This document shows, one piece after another, positions 53,920 through 61,386 of a DNA stretch of 64,000 nucleotides. Positions within the stretch are counted from its first letter, which is position 1; each line of letters opens with the position of its first letter. Made by a program: the position numbers and the translations under genes. This DNA is from an uncultured Lachnospiraceae bacterium. GTDB taxonomy: Bacteria; Bacillota; Clostridia; Lachnospirales; Lachnospiraceae. Below the pieces are notes generated by a model. The model made no database searches and was not told the origin of the DNA. It saw nothing but the letters and a program-made list of their open reading frames with translations. The stretch lies in NCBI GenBank assembly GCA_947625775.1, contig CANQPM010000001.1, forward strand, positions 124,001 through 188,000, given 5' to 3'.

Positions 53920-54140
53920 TTGACTATATCTATATATAGTGGTATAATCATTTTGTTATTGAATTTGTGCCATCCCAAAAGGGAAATCACACGTTGTTTA
54001 AGTTTGTACGAAGTCAGAACGTATAGAACGTCAGCCGCTCTATGCCTTCTGGCTTTTTTATTTGCGGCAGGTGCTGCACGTTAGCAGGAATTGTATCGGA
54101 TACTCCGTATCCCGTATGACTCCTGCTTTTTTTATGCAAC
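53920..54140 (+). promoter_or_regulatory. Promoter and structured leader of the ligase operon (copy 2)
   Basis: TTGACT (53920-53925) and a perfect TATAAT (53943-53948) are 17 bases apart. The leader has a stem GTGCC-TCCC/GGGA-CAC (about 53968-53990) directly followed by ACGTTGTTTA, as upstream of ssb. Two attenuator-like hairpins follow: AGCC/GGCT plus T6 near 54033-54058 and AGCAGGA/TCCTGCT plus T7 near 54083-54133. The 54134-54212 stretch has no certain gene. Confidence 0.7.
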
Positions 54141-54212
54141 GGGAAAGGAGGCTATGAGAAAGGATTCCGTACAAATCAATGATAATCCACAAGAAAAGGA
54201 GATGAATGAAAT

Positions 54213-55334
54213 ATGCACTATTTAACCCTTGTCACTGCTGAAATTCCTAATCTGGAAGCAGATTTACAGACCGATCAGGAAATGGCGAAGCACATTACAA
54301 CATTAGAACAAGAAAGAAAAAATTATACGGAAGGGCCGCCTGTCATACTGTCTCTTGCACTGGAAGCGTGCAACAGCCGCCGGGATACCTTCTCCAGAGC
54401 TGTCTATAACTCCATCTCAAATTCTCTGGAGCGATATTCTACGGAAACAGAAAATCCTGATTATCTGGAATTTTGGGATCAAACAGAAGCTTTACAATCT
54501 GGTTATCTGGGTCACGTTGACTGCATCAGACTGCCGGAAGGACGTATTATTCCAGTATACAGCCACCCTGTCGTAAATCATTTTTCTATTAGAGACGGCA
54601 AGGTCTATCAACGCCATGCAGGACCATTAAAACATGAAAAACGCACAAAGCGTGCAAAACGCATGAAAGCACTTCCCAACTACCCTATAAGCAAGCTGTT
54701 TCCCAGCATTGCATCCTTTGCAGAAGATTATTACGGCTACACCTATCATAAAGAGCAGAATGCCTACGGCTATTATTATAACCCGGATGCCTTCTATGAT
54801 TACTATTCCATCGGCGGACGCTGGCAGGATCTCTTTCTGGTAAAGGACAGCTGCACAGAATGCTCCATCGGAGAAAGGAGCTGTTCCAAAGAAGAAATTC
54901 CTGCTCCTAAAGGCTACAAATGGGTATGCGCCGCCAGAAAAAAAGATATTGAATGGCAGGCTGTCCGTGACTGGCATCTTCAGCAGGCAAAGAACCGCTT
55001 CCAGAGTCTGGAGAAATTATTCCTGACCGGAGAGCGGGACAAAGACATCTACGGAATTGCCACGGCGGACGGCATTTACTTAAACGACAGACTGCTTTAC
55101 CAAAAAGGGGACAGTGAAAAGGAATACCTGTCACGCCATGGCTATGACGATATCCCACGCTATCCCGCTTACTTCTATGCCTTTCTGGGCGAGAACGGAT
55201 GGCAGTCAGTTGATGACATTGTAACAGAGAGTGGAAATGAAGCTATTAAAAACAACTGGCAGCAAACACTGGAGAATTACCTTGATTCCCTTGCGGATGA
55301 TACGGTTCTAATCGGTGTGGACTGCCACATGTAA
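54213..55334 (+). CDS. Hypothetical protein upstream of DNA ligase
   Basis: The 373-residue soluble protein is rich in Tyr and charged residues. It contains YYGYTYHKEQNAYGYYYNPD near 170-190 and GGRWQDLFLVKDSC near 198, and ends with VLIGVDCHM. The GGRW region suggests a relation to small single-domain proteins of phages and plasmids, but I cannot name the family. It is the first gene after the copy 2 leader and lies 12 bases ahead of ligA. It has an AAAAGGAG site. Confidence 0.6.
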   Translation: MHYLTLVTAEIPNLEADLQTDQEMAKHITTLEQERKNYTEGPPVILSLALEACNSRRDTFSRAVYNSISNSLERYSTETENPDYLEFWDQTEALQSGYLGHVDCIRLPEGRIIPVYSHPVVNHFSIRDGKVYQRHAGPLKHEKRTKRAKRMKALPNYPISKLFPSIASFAEDYYGYTYHKEQNAYGYYYNPDAFYDYYSIGGRWQDLFLVKDSCTECSIGERSCSKEEIPAPKGYKWVCAARKKDIEWQAVRDWHLQQAKNRFQSLEKLFLTGERDKDIYGIATADGIYLNDRLLYQKGDSEKEYLSRHGYDDIPRYPAYFYAFLGENGWQSVDDIVTESGNEAIKNNWQQTLENYLDSLADDTVLIGVDCHM

Positions 55335-55346
55335 GGAGGAAAACGC

Positions 55347-57374
55347 ATGAATCAAAACGCAGAACACATTCGTGAGCTGGTTGACAGACTGAACGGTTAC
55401 CGGCATGAATATTACAATGAAAATAGTCCCAGTGTAAGCGATGCTGTCTATGACCATCTGTATGATGAGCTGAAGCGGCTGGAAGCAGAAACCGGCATTG
55501 TCCTCAGCAATTCCCCAACGCAGACTGTAGGATATAAGGCAGTCAGTGCGCTGGATAAGGTCAGACACCCAATCCCACTGCTATCCCTTGACAAGACCAA
55601 ACAGATCCGTGAGCTGCTCACCTTTCTGAAAAAGAAATATGCCCTGCTGATGCTGAAGCTGGACGGTCTTACCGTAAAGCTTGTCTACGAGGACGGCAGG
55701 CTCATCGAAGGCTCTACTAGAGGCGACGGAGAGGAAGGAGAAGTCATTACCCACAATGTCCCTGCCTTCCGCAATGTTCCGCTGAGCATTCCGTACAAAG
55801 AGCGTCTGATCATTACCGGGGAAGGCTTTATTCATAAGCATGACTTCGCACGTCTGAAGGATACCCTTGTCGGCAGTGACGGCAAACCCTACCGCAATGC
55901 CAGAAATCTCGCTGCAGGTTCCATCCGCAGTCTGAGTGCAGAAACCTGCAAAGAACGTGAAGTAAATTTCTTTGCTTTTAATGTACTGGAAGGGCTTGAC
56001 GAATTTACAGATCAGAAAGACAGCCGCAGCCGGAAGCTACTCGCCATAAAAGAATACGGGTTTAAAATCTGTCCTTTTATTCCGTTATCCCCGGATGTAA
56101 CAGAATCCGAACTGGAAACCCAGATCAATACTCTCGTGGAGCTTGCTGAAACAACAGACATTCCTATTGACGGCATGGTCGTCCGTTTTGACAGCCTGGC
56201 TTATTCCCGGAGTCTTGGACGTACCGGGCATCATTACAATGACGGACTGGCGTTCAAGTTTGAGGATGATACCTACGAAACCATCTTCCGCTCGATTGAA
56301 TGGCAGACAGGGCGCACCGGGGAAATCGCTCCCGTGGCGGTCTTTGACACCGTGGAGATTGACGGCTGTGACGTATCCAGAGCGAGCCTGCACAATGTAA
56401 GCTTTATCAAAAATCTGGAGCTGCATCCCGGCTGCCGCATTCTGGTATCCAAGCGTAATATGATTATTCCCCATGTAGAGGAAAATCTGGACCGAGGCAC
56501 CTATGAGAATATGCTGCCTGAAACCTGCCCCTGCTGTGGGCAGCCTGCCCGCATCTATTCCCGCACTGCAGAAGACGGACGTCTGATAGAAACCCTGCAC
56601 TGCGACAACATTAACTGCAAAAGCCGTATCCTTCAGAAATTCGTACATTTTGCAGAGAAAAAAGCAATGAACATTACCGGGCTTTCCGAAGCCACTCTCG
56701 AAAAGCTGATTGATGCAGGCTTTCTTCAGTCCTATCAGGATCTTTATCATTTGGACCGCTACCGCAGTGAGATCATTGCGCTGGAGGGCTTTGGTGAGAA
56801 ATCCTATGAACGCCTGCAGGAGTCCATCGAAAAGAGCCGGAACACCACCTTCGTCCGCTACCTTGTCGCCATGGATATTCCCATGATCGGCAGAACAGCA
56901 GGCAGGGCACTGGATAAACTGTTCCACGGCAATCTCAGAGAGCTGGAGCTTGCTGCGCTGGATTATTATGACTTTACAGCGCTGGAGGATTTTGGAGAAA
57001 CACTAAGCGGCAACATCCATGAATGGTTCCATAACTCGGACAACCTGATCATGTGGCGTACTTTACAGAAAGAATTTACCTTTGAAAATGTCTGGGATGC
57101 CAAGGCATCCGGAGAGGAGAACACTATGAACGAAACAAAGAATAACAAGTTTACAGGATGTACCATTGTTGCGACAGGAAAGCTGGAGCATTTTACCCGT
57201 GACGGCATCAACACAAAGATTGCCGAGCTGGACGCCATCGCAGGCAGCTCCGTCACCAAAAAGACGGATTACTTAATCTGCGGTGAAAAGGCCGGAAGCA
57301 AGCTTGCAAAAGCAAAGCAGCTTGGTATTCCCGTGCTGACAGAACAGCAGTTTCTGGATATGCTGTCTGCGTAA
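55347..57374 (+). CDS. ligA: NAD-dependent DNA ligase
   Basis: This 675-residue ligase seals nicks in duplex DNA using NAD+. It has the N-terminal Ia domain (HEYYNENSPSVSDAVYD), the adenylation domain with the catalytic KLDG (Lys104), an OB domain, a four-Cys zinc finger (CPCCGQP and CDNINCKS, about residues 393-428), helix-hairpin-helix repeats (ALEGFGEKSYERLQES) and a C-terminal BRCT domain (residues about 598-675). Length is close to bacterial LigA. A second copy beside the chromosomal essential ligA is inferred, as this one is on a mobile element. It suggests the element repairs or replicates its own DNA. Confidence 0.93.
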   Translation: MNQNAEHIRELVDRLNGYRHEYYNENSPSVSDAVYDHLYDELKRLEAETGIVLSNSPTQTVGYKAVSALDKVRHPIPLLSLDKTKQIRELLTFLKKKYALLMLKLDGLTVKLVYEDGRLIEGSTRGDGEEGEVITHNVPAFRNVPLSIPYKERLIITGEGFIHKHDFARLKDTLVGSDGKPYRNARNLAAGSIRSLSAETCKEREVNFFAFNVLEGLDEFTDQKDSRSRKLLAIKEYGFKICPFIPLSPDVTESELETQINTLVELAETTDIPIDGMVVRFDSLAYSRSLGRTGHHYNDGLAFKFEDDTYETIFRSIEWQTGRTGEIAPVAVFDTVEIDGCDVSRASLHNVSFIKNLELHPGCRILVSKRNMIIPHVEENLDRGTYENMLPETCPCCGQPARIYSRTAEDGRLIETLHCDNINCKSRILQKFVHFAEKKAMNITGLSEATLEKLIDAGFLQSYQDLYHLDRYRSEIIALEGFGEKSYERLQESIEKSRNTTFVRYLVAMDIPMIGRTAGRALDKLFHGNLRELELAALDYYDFTALEDFGETLSGNIHEWFHNSDNLIMWRTLQKEFTFENVWDAKASGEENTMNETKNNKFTGCTIVATGKLEHFTRDGINTKIAELDAIAGSSVTKKTDYLICGEKAGSKLAKAKQLGIPVLTEQQFLDMLSA

Positions 57375-57410
57375 ACAGCTTCCTGAAAACATCATAAACA
57401 AAATATTTGA

Positions 57411-57439
57411 AAAAGCTGTCGGCAAAAGGCAGCTTTTTT
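57411..57439 (+). terminator. Intrinsic terminator after ligA
   Basis: AAAGCTG (57412-57418) pairs with CAGCTTT (57430-57436) around an 11-base loop, followed by TTT. Confidence 0.82.
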
Positions 57440-57511
57440 CAAGTATTTACATGTTATACGGTACTTATTTCATATAAGAACCGCAGCAATCTATTAAATT
57501 TTTATACGCAA

Positions 57512-57540
57512 CTGACAAAACGGCGGCAGCATGATATAAT
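57512..57540 (+). promoter_or_regulatory. Promoter of the Rpn-like gene
   Basis: CTGACA (57512-57517) and TATAAT (57535-57540) are separated by 17 bases, about 80 bases upstream of the coding start. Confidence 0.65.
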
Positions 57541-57618
57541 GTAGGAAAGGGGATGGCACTGATGTAAAAAGCTGGCAGACACCAAAAACCCTATTAAATA
57601 AATTTCACGGAGGATATG

Positions 57619-58479
57619 ATGTCAGAAGGAATTGCTTACCAAAATAAGGATATTTTATTTAAAATCCTTGGTCAAACCTATAAAGAAAAAAGCTTTGCGG
57701 CATACGGAATCAATCTCCCGCCTATCCGGGAACTGCTTCCGACCAACCTGCCGAAAATATCAGCAAATGAAAAAGACATTGACAACCTGTTCCTTTTAGA
57801 GGATGGAACTTACGCCATTGTCGATTACGAGGCTGAATTTAAAAAACTGAATAAGATAAAATACCTGAATTATATTGCACGGGTAATGGAAAAATACTAC
57901 AAAGAAGATGAAAATTTCAACCTGCGTCTGGTTGTCATCTATACCGGTGATGTCAAAAGCGCAGAACCGGTTTTTGAAACCAACTGTATTACTCTTCGCA
58001 TGGAACAGGCTTTCCTCTCCCACATAGATGGCGAGGCAGCCTTTGATACGATCCGGCAGAAAGTTGGCTCCGGCACACCGCTTGCGGATGATGACCTGAT
58101 GAAGCTGGTCATTCTGCCCCTGACCATTCCCGGTACAGAAGGAAAACAGGTGATGCTGGAAAAGGTCGTGGAACTGGCAGAGCAGGTAAAAGATAACGAA
58201 CAGCAGATTTTTATCCTTTCCGGCGTAATCGTAGCAAGTGACAAATTCATCAACAGAGAATATCTGGAGCAGATAAGGAGGAGAATCAATATGACACAAT
58301 TAGGACAGATGTATGAAAAAGAAAAGATTGAATATGGAAATCAGAAAGCCAAAGAAAAAGCCCTTGAAATGGCTAAATCTTTGATGGATGAAGGTGATGA
58401 CCTCGTTAAAATTATGAAAGTTACCGGACTGACTGAAGCAGAGCTTCTCCGCCTTCGGGATGAAGCTGTAACGGTATAA
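57619..58479 (+). CDS. Rpn/PD-(D/E)XK-type nuclease-like protein
   Basis: The 286-residue protein resembles Rpn (recombination-promoting nuclease, transposase_31-like) proteins. The nuclease-fold region has FLLEDGTYAIVDYEAEFK near residues 57-75, where Asp and Glu-x-x may be the active residues. LRLVVIYTGDV follows near 105. The C-terminal part is helical with QLGQMYEKEKIEYGNQKAKEKA and an ending like GLTEAELLRLR that is common in Rpn homologues. It may cut DNA and promote recombination. The second ATG (57619) fits the GGAGG site better than the first (57616). Confidence 0.75.
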   Translation: MSEGIAYQNKDILFKILGQTYKEKSFAAYGINLPPIRELLPTNLPKISANEKDIDNLFLLEDGTYAIVDYEAEFKKLNKIKYLNYIARVMEKYYKEDENFNLRLVVIYTGDVKSAEPVFETNCITLRMEQAFLSHIDGEAAFDTIRQKVGSGTPLADDDLMKLVILPLTIPGTEGKQVMLEKVVELAEQVKDNEQQIFILSGVIVASDKFINREYLEQIRRRINMTQLGQMYEKEKIEYGNQKAKEKALEMAKSLMDEGDDLVKIMKVTGLTEAELLRLRDEAVTV

Positions 58480-58490
58480 TCACTAGCACC

Positions 58491-58522
58491 AAGCTGCCCT
58501 TTCCAAAGCGGGCAGCTTTTTT
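58491..58522 (+). terminator. Intrinsic terminator after Rpn-like gene
   Basis: AAGCTGCCC (58491-58499) pairs with GGGCAGCTT (58510-58518), followed by a T-run. The gap from 58523 to 58626 holds nothing certain. Confidence 0.88.
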
Positions 58523-58626
58523 ATGCCATAAACTCTGCTAGCATTCCGTATCAACCCATATACCCTTACTGCCATAATATTCACCTCTCTCTTTGGGATT
58601 ATTATCTGCACAAATGTTTTTTTCAT

Positions 58627-58657
58627 ACAAAAACACTGCAAACATCTGCCGCAGTGT
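58627..58657 (-). terminator. Terminator of the tRNA array
   Basis: On the minus strand, ACACTGC and GCAGTGT (58651-58657 and 58633-58639) form a stem followed by TTTTTG. It lies about 30 bases past the 3' end of tRNA-Ser. Confidence 0.8.
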
Positions 58658-58686
58658 CTTTATCGTTTCCTTATATAATTTTTAAG

Positions 58687-58822
58687 CGTTTGCGGAAGGA
58701 TTTAAACCTTCGATGCGTTACCGCACACCACCTTAGCAGGTCGCAGGATGTCCGAGAAACATCCGCTCCGCGACGACCGAAATGGAACGGGGTGGCACCA
58801 TAAACCACTCGGACACGCAAAC
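58687..58822 (-). tRNA. tRNA-Ser(GCT), interrupted by a 51-base insert in the anticodon arm
   Basis: The gene has acceptor arms GTTTGCG (58816-58822) and CGCAAAC (58688-58694) with discriminator G, a class II variable arm (TGCG/CGCA), a T stem GAAGG/CCTTC, and an anticodon stem CCACC/GGTGG around the loop CTGCTAA. The last pairing works only if bases 58740-58790 are removed. The insert sits exactly at the 5' edge of the anticodon loop (between positions 31/32 or 32/33). Without it the tRNA is 85 bases long. The T loop reads TTTAAAT, so the normally invariant C56 is T. Either the insert is spliced out or the gene is inactive. Confidence 0.8.
58740..58790 (-). other. 51-base structured insert in tRNA-Ser
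   Basis: In the tRNA sense the insert starts CCGTTCCATTTCGGTC and continues with a bulged hairpin: GTCGC, bulge GGAGC, GGATGT, a 7-base loop, ACATCC, T, GCGAC. The insert in tRNA-Lys (59777-59828) has the same architecture in the same orientation, with CCGCTCCGCTTCGGTC and compensatory changes in both stems. Confidence 0.7.
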
Positions 58823-58828
58823 GGAAAG

Positions 58829-58911
58829 TGGATGGGGCAGGACTCGAACCTGCGCTGTTTCTTTGTGACGGATTTACAGTCCGCTGCCCTCGCCGCTAGG
58901 CATACCCATCC
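58829..58911 (-). tRNA. tRNA-Tyr(GTA)
   Basis: This is an 83-base class II tRNA with acceptor GGATGGG-type ends (58830-58836 with 58905-58911), a long variable arm and the anticodon loop with GTA (complement TAC within GATTTACAGTC). It has a normal TTCGA T loop. Intact, no insert. Confidence 0.92.
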
Positions 58912-58915
58912 ATGG

Positions 58916-58987
58916 GGTGACCAGGGGGAATCGAACCCCCATAAGCAGAACCACAATCTGCCGGATTACCATTATCCTATGGCCACA
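58916..58987 (-). tRNA. tRNA-His(GTG)
   Basis: Acceptor GTGGCCA/TGGTCAC (58980-58986 with 58917-58923), an anticodon loop TTGTGG with GTG and a GGTTCGATTCC T arm identify histidine tRNA. The extra 5' residue needed by tRNA-His can be the T or A just upstream, or be added after transcription. Confidence 0.9.
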
Positions 58988-58988
58988 G

Positions 58989-59060
58989 TAGCTCCTGTGG
59001 GACTTGAACCCGACATTTCCGGCTTGAGAGGCCGGCGTCCAGCCTTTAGACTAAGGAGCC
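58989..59060 (-). tRNA. tRNA-Glu(CTC)
   Basis: Acceptor GGCTCCT/AGGAGCT, D arm GTCTAAAGGC, anticodon loop CTCTCAA between GCCGG stems, and a GGGTTCAAGTCCC T arm. Anticodon CTC decodes GAG. Confidence 0.9.
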
Positions 59061-59064
59061 ATAA

Positions 59065-59137
59065 TGATTCCCGCGGGACTTGAACCCTGCATTTCCGGCT
59101 TGAAAGGCCGGTGTCGTAACCTTTAGACCAGGGAACC
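59065..59137 (-). tRNA. tRNA-Glu(TTC)
   Basis: Acceptor GGTTCCC/GGGAATC, anticodon loop CTTTCAA between GCCGG stems, and a GGGTTCAAGTCCC T arm. Anticodon TTC decodes GAA/GAG. It is the 5'-most member of the contiguous array on the minus strand, so the promoter should lie in 59140-59190. Confidence 0.9.
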
Positions 59138-59193
59138 TTGCTGCAGGCATTTCCTGCCTGCTATTTCCTGTTGTTTCCTTTTTTCATTTTTAT

Positions 59194-59448
59194 TCATGCG
59201 CTGATCTGTGTCTGCGCTGCCGTATCAATAACCAGTATATCATCCAGACGTACCTGCAGGACTGCTGCCAGCACCACCAGATTATCTATGGTCGGGAGAG
59301 CTGCACCCTGCTGCCACTTGTATATCGCCTGCGGAGTAGCAAATCCGAAAATGTCCTGCAGATCTCTTACAGATAACCCTGCCAGCTTCCGCAGCCTGTT
59401 TATATTCTGTCCTGTCCTTATCATATCTATAGTTGGCAAATTCACCAT
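59194..59448 (-). CDS. Small XRE-family regulator in the tRNA region
   Basis: The 84-residue protein is a Cro/C1-type helix-turn-helix (IRTGQNINRLRKLAGLSVRDLQDIFG, in two parts, then QAIYKWQQGAALPTIDNLVVLA). It lies ahead of the tRNA-Glu genes on the same strand. The ATG at 59448 has GGAGG 8 bases upstream; the in-frame GTG at 59457 touches that site and is less likely. It may regulate the tRNA array or the element's right arm. Confidence 0.82.
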   Translation of the reverse strand: MVNLPTIDMIRTGQNINRLRKLAGLSVRDLQDIFGFATPQAIYKWQQGAALPTIDNLVVLAAVLQVRLDDILVIDTAAQTQISA

Positions 59449-59651
59449 GTCTTTCACCTCCTGCTATCAAAGTGTGCTCTCGGAAACTCCCAGCCCTTAT
59501 TTTATAAGGCTTCAGAAATTTCCAAAATCACGCTTTCACCTCTATTTTTCACTTCCATTTTGTAACATTTTCCATCTTCACAAGTCATTGTCCCATGAAA
59601 AATTTCTTGTTCTTTTTATAAAAAACTATTGACAGACAGCTAAAAATGTGC

Positions 59652-59686
59652 GGCCGTTTTCGCTGATAATTCCAGCGAAAACGGCC
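59652..59686. terminator. Strong hairpin downstream of tRNA-Lys
   Basis: A perfect 14-bp stem (59652-59665 with 59673-59686, GGCCGTTTTCGCTG/CAGCGAAAACGGCC) with a 7-base loop. On the plus strand CTTTGTTTTA follows. On the minus strand it lies 78 bases past the tRNA-Lys 3' end. Confidence 0.75.
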
Positions 59687-59763
59687 CTTTGTTTTATAAG
59701 CAACTTCCCACTTTCACCGATAAAACAAAGGAGGACACTCAAAATTCAATATTCAGGCGGTAA

Positions 59764-59908
59764 TGCCCCATGTGGGGTGCTGTGGTCCGGTGGACCACGT
59801 CTCAGCACCGACCGAAGCGGAGCGGAGACCTTGAACCCATGACCCCTCGATTAAAAGTCAAGGATGTTCTTTATCCTTTGTGCTCATGCCAGCTGAGCTA
59901 ATGGAGCA
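59764..59908 (-). tRNA. tRNA-Lys(TTT), interrupted by two inserts
   Basis: Acceptor GCTCCAT (59901-59907) pairs with ATGGGGC (59765-59771), with discriminator A. The D arm is GCTC-AGCTGGCAT-GAGC and the anticodon arm CTTGA-CTTTTAA-TCGAG gives TTT. The T arm ATGGG...CCCAC has its loop opened after TTCAA by about 52 bases (59777-59828). A further 18 bases (59863-59880) separate the D and anticodon arms at position 26/27. Removing both leaves a tRNA of about 75 bases. It could be a pseudogene or be processed like the tRNA-Ser copy. Confidence 0.65.
59777..59828 (-). other. About 52-base structured insert in the T loop of tRNA-Lys
   Basis: In the tRNA sense it reads CCGCTCCGCTTCGGTC, then GGTGCT, bulge GAGAC, GTGGTCC, loop ACC, GGACCAC, AGCACC. 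It is homologous in layout to the insert of tRNA-Ser. Exact borders are uncertain by one or two bases. Confidence 0.65.
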
Positions 59909-60012
59909 TAAAAAATACCGCCAATCTTAAAGAGATTTCCTCATCTTAAGATAAGCGGTACTTGAAATCTATGATTTATCTCCGGCAGTCTTTAAAAATC
60001 GACAACCGGACA

Positions 60013-60171
60013 CTACACAGTTTTTCGCCTTTTCCTTACCTTACATGAGCGCATCTTAACCAGACTCTGTTCTTTTTCTTTACCGAGCAGTGTCTCATAA
60101 TGTTCGCTATGCAGATAATAAACAACTGAAGTTGTTGCGAAGCCATTCGCAGCGAAATTAACTGTTGCCAT
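60013..60171 (-). CDS. Small basic protein of unknown function
   Basis: A 52-codon frame begins MATVNFAANGFATTSVVYYL and ends in a very basic tail (CKVRKRRKTV). The ATG has AAAGGAAAC 5-13 bases upstream. The N-terminal part is mildly hydrophobic. It is too short for most gene finders. Function unknown; the basic tail may bind nucleic acid. Confidence 0.5.
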   Translation of the reverse strand: MATVNFAANGFATTSVVYYLHSEHYETLLGKEKEQSLVKMRSCKVRKRRKTV

Positions 60172-60277
60172 GATTGTTTCCTTTCTGGACTCCTCCGTCC
60201 GCTTTATTTTCTAACTGTAATCACTATAACACCGATTTTTCGGTTTGTCATTATACTGGTAATATAATTTTTTCAGT

Positions 60278-60511
60278 TTACTTTTGCCTTACTTCCAGCC
60301 CATCCAGCTTTAATCCCGGCAGTCCTACCAAATACCATTCTCCGTCCATCCCCATCTCCACTCGGGCCGGTACCCAGACATCATTCAGCTTAAACTCAAA
60401 AACTTCTCCACAATGGATTCCTCCATAGTCACGTTTGTCCCCTTCTTCATCCTTGTAGTGAAAATTATATCTTCCACATTCCCTGTCATAAAATAATGTA
60501 CCTTGTTTCAT
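60278..60511 (-). CDS. DUF5348-family protein
   Basis: The 77-residue protein (TLFYDRECGRYNFHY; GGIHCGEVFEFKLND; WVPARVEMGMDGEWYLVGL) matches the DUF5348 proteins common on Clostridial plasmids and conjugative elements. The function is unknown. The ATG at 60511 has AGGAGG 7 bases upstream. Confidence 0.82.
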   Translation of the reverse strand: MKQGTLFYDRECGRYNFHYKDEEGDKRDYGGIHCGEVFEFKLNDVWVPARVEMGMDGEWYLVGLPGLKLDGLEVRQK

Positions 60512-60567
60512 CAACGATTCCTCCTATGATATATATTTTTCTATATGAAATAAAGATGCTGCTTTGA

Positions 60568-61182
60568 CTATTTACTTGAAAATTCTTCTGTATTTTCATA
60601 CTTTTTTACCAGCCGATAGAAGCTGTCTTTCTTCAATCCCATAAGCGCCATCGCTTCCCTTGCCGAAATGACGCCTTCCTTCCATCTGCCATAACAATCC
60701 GCCCAATTCTCTGGGAACTCCACCTTCGGTCTGCCCAGATGCTTTCCTTCTGCCTTTGCCACCTCAATTCCCTGACGCTGCAGTTCATGTCGTTCCTCCC
60801 AGTCCCCCTCCGCCACATAGGACAGTAATGCCAGCACAACATCCGTAATGACCTGCCCTATCAAGTCCTTGTTCATAGAAGTATCCAGAATTTTCATATC
60901 TGCCACCCGAATATCCATCTGAAGCTCCTTTGTGATATGATGCCACTCCTGATAGATTTCCCGGTAATTCCTTCCGAACCGCTTCAGCTCCGTTACTGTA
61001 AGCCTGTCCCCCGGACGCATGATGTGGTTGACCAGCATATCGTAGGTTTCCCGGTTGAAATGATGCCCTGATTTTTTCTCCACATAGATATTTCTCTCTT
61101 CAATCCCCAGCTCCATCAGAATTTTTACCTGCCTTGCCGGGTTCTGCTCCTTGGTAGAAACTCTTACATATCCAAAATCCAT
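60568..61182 (-). CDS. Serine recombinase (resolvase/invertase family)
   Basis: The 204-residue enzyme has the catalytic N-terminal domain (MDFGYVRVSTKEQNPARQ, nucleophile Ser9 in VRVST), the RPGDRLTVTELKRFGRN active-site helix and a C-terminal helix-turn-helix (ISAREAMALMGLKKDSFYRLVKK). Small serine recombinases resolve plasmid multimers or invert DNA. The ATG at 61182 begins the conserved fold. The same open frame continues upstream into a RecD2 remnant, so a fused longer product is conceivable. Confidence 0.9.
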   Translation of the reverse strand: MDFGYVRVSTKEQNPARQVKILMELGIEERNIYVEKKSGHHFNRETYDMLVNHIMRPGDRLTVTELKRFGRNYREIYQEWHHITKELQMDIRVADMKILDTSMNKDLIGQVITDVVLALLSYVAEGDWEERHELQRQGIEVAKAEGKHLGRPKVEFPENWADCYGRWKEGVISAREAMALMGLKKDSFYRLVKKYENTEEFSSK

Positions 61183-61386
61183 AAAACTGCCTCTCTTTCT
61201 ATAGAAATCCGTGTCGCAAAAGGTCTGCCCTGTCCCCTGCGATGTCGCAAAAAGAAAAACAAACCTTCCTTTGTAATAGCTGTCTCTCGCCGCCACGGGC
61301 ACTGTATCGTCCTCCGTATGATAGACAAACACACAGAAGCCGTTTTCCTTATTCTGAAAAATGATCTTTGCAAACCTACATATCAT
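61183..61386 (-). pseudogene. RecD2-like helicase, N-terminal stub
   Basis: From MICRFAKIIFQNKENGFCVF to YKGRFVF (about 45 residues) the sequence matches the N-terminal OB region of SF1B/RecD2 DNA helicases, which are normally over 700 residues. After YKGRFVF the match stops and an unrelated stretch leads in frame into the resolvase gene. It overlaps the end of the upstream gene by 11 bases, as intact copies would. The helicase has been replaced or deleted by arrival of the recombinase gene. Confidence 0.6.

Noticed and set aside
56085-56927. 280-codon minus-strand ORF
   Set aside because: It is entirely antisense to ligA, which has all expected domains; no ribosome site or family match is evident.
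58740-58790. Group I or archaeal-type intron in tRNA-Ser
   Set aside because: The insert is only 51 bases, too short for a group I core, and it lacks the bulge-helix-bulge at 37/38 used by archaeal introns. It is reported as an unclassified insert.
58748-59083. 111-codon plus-strand ORF
   Set aside because: It runs across four tRNA genes on the opposite strand, so it is not coding.
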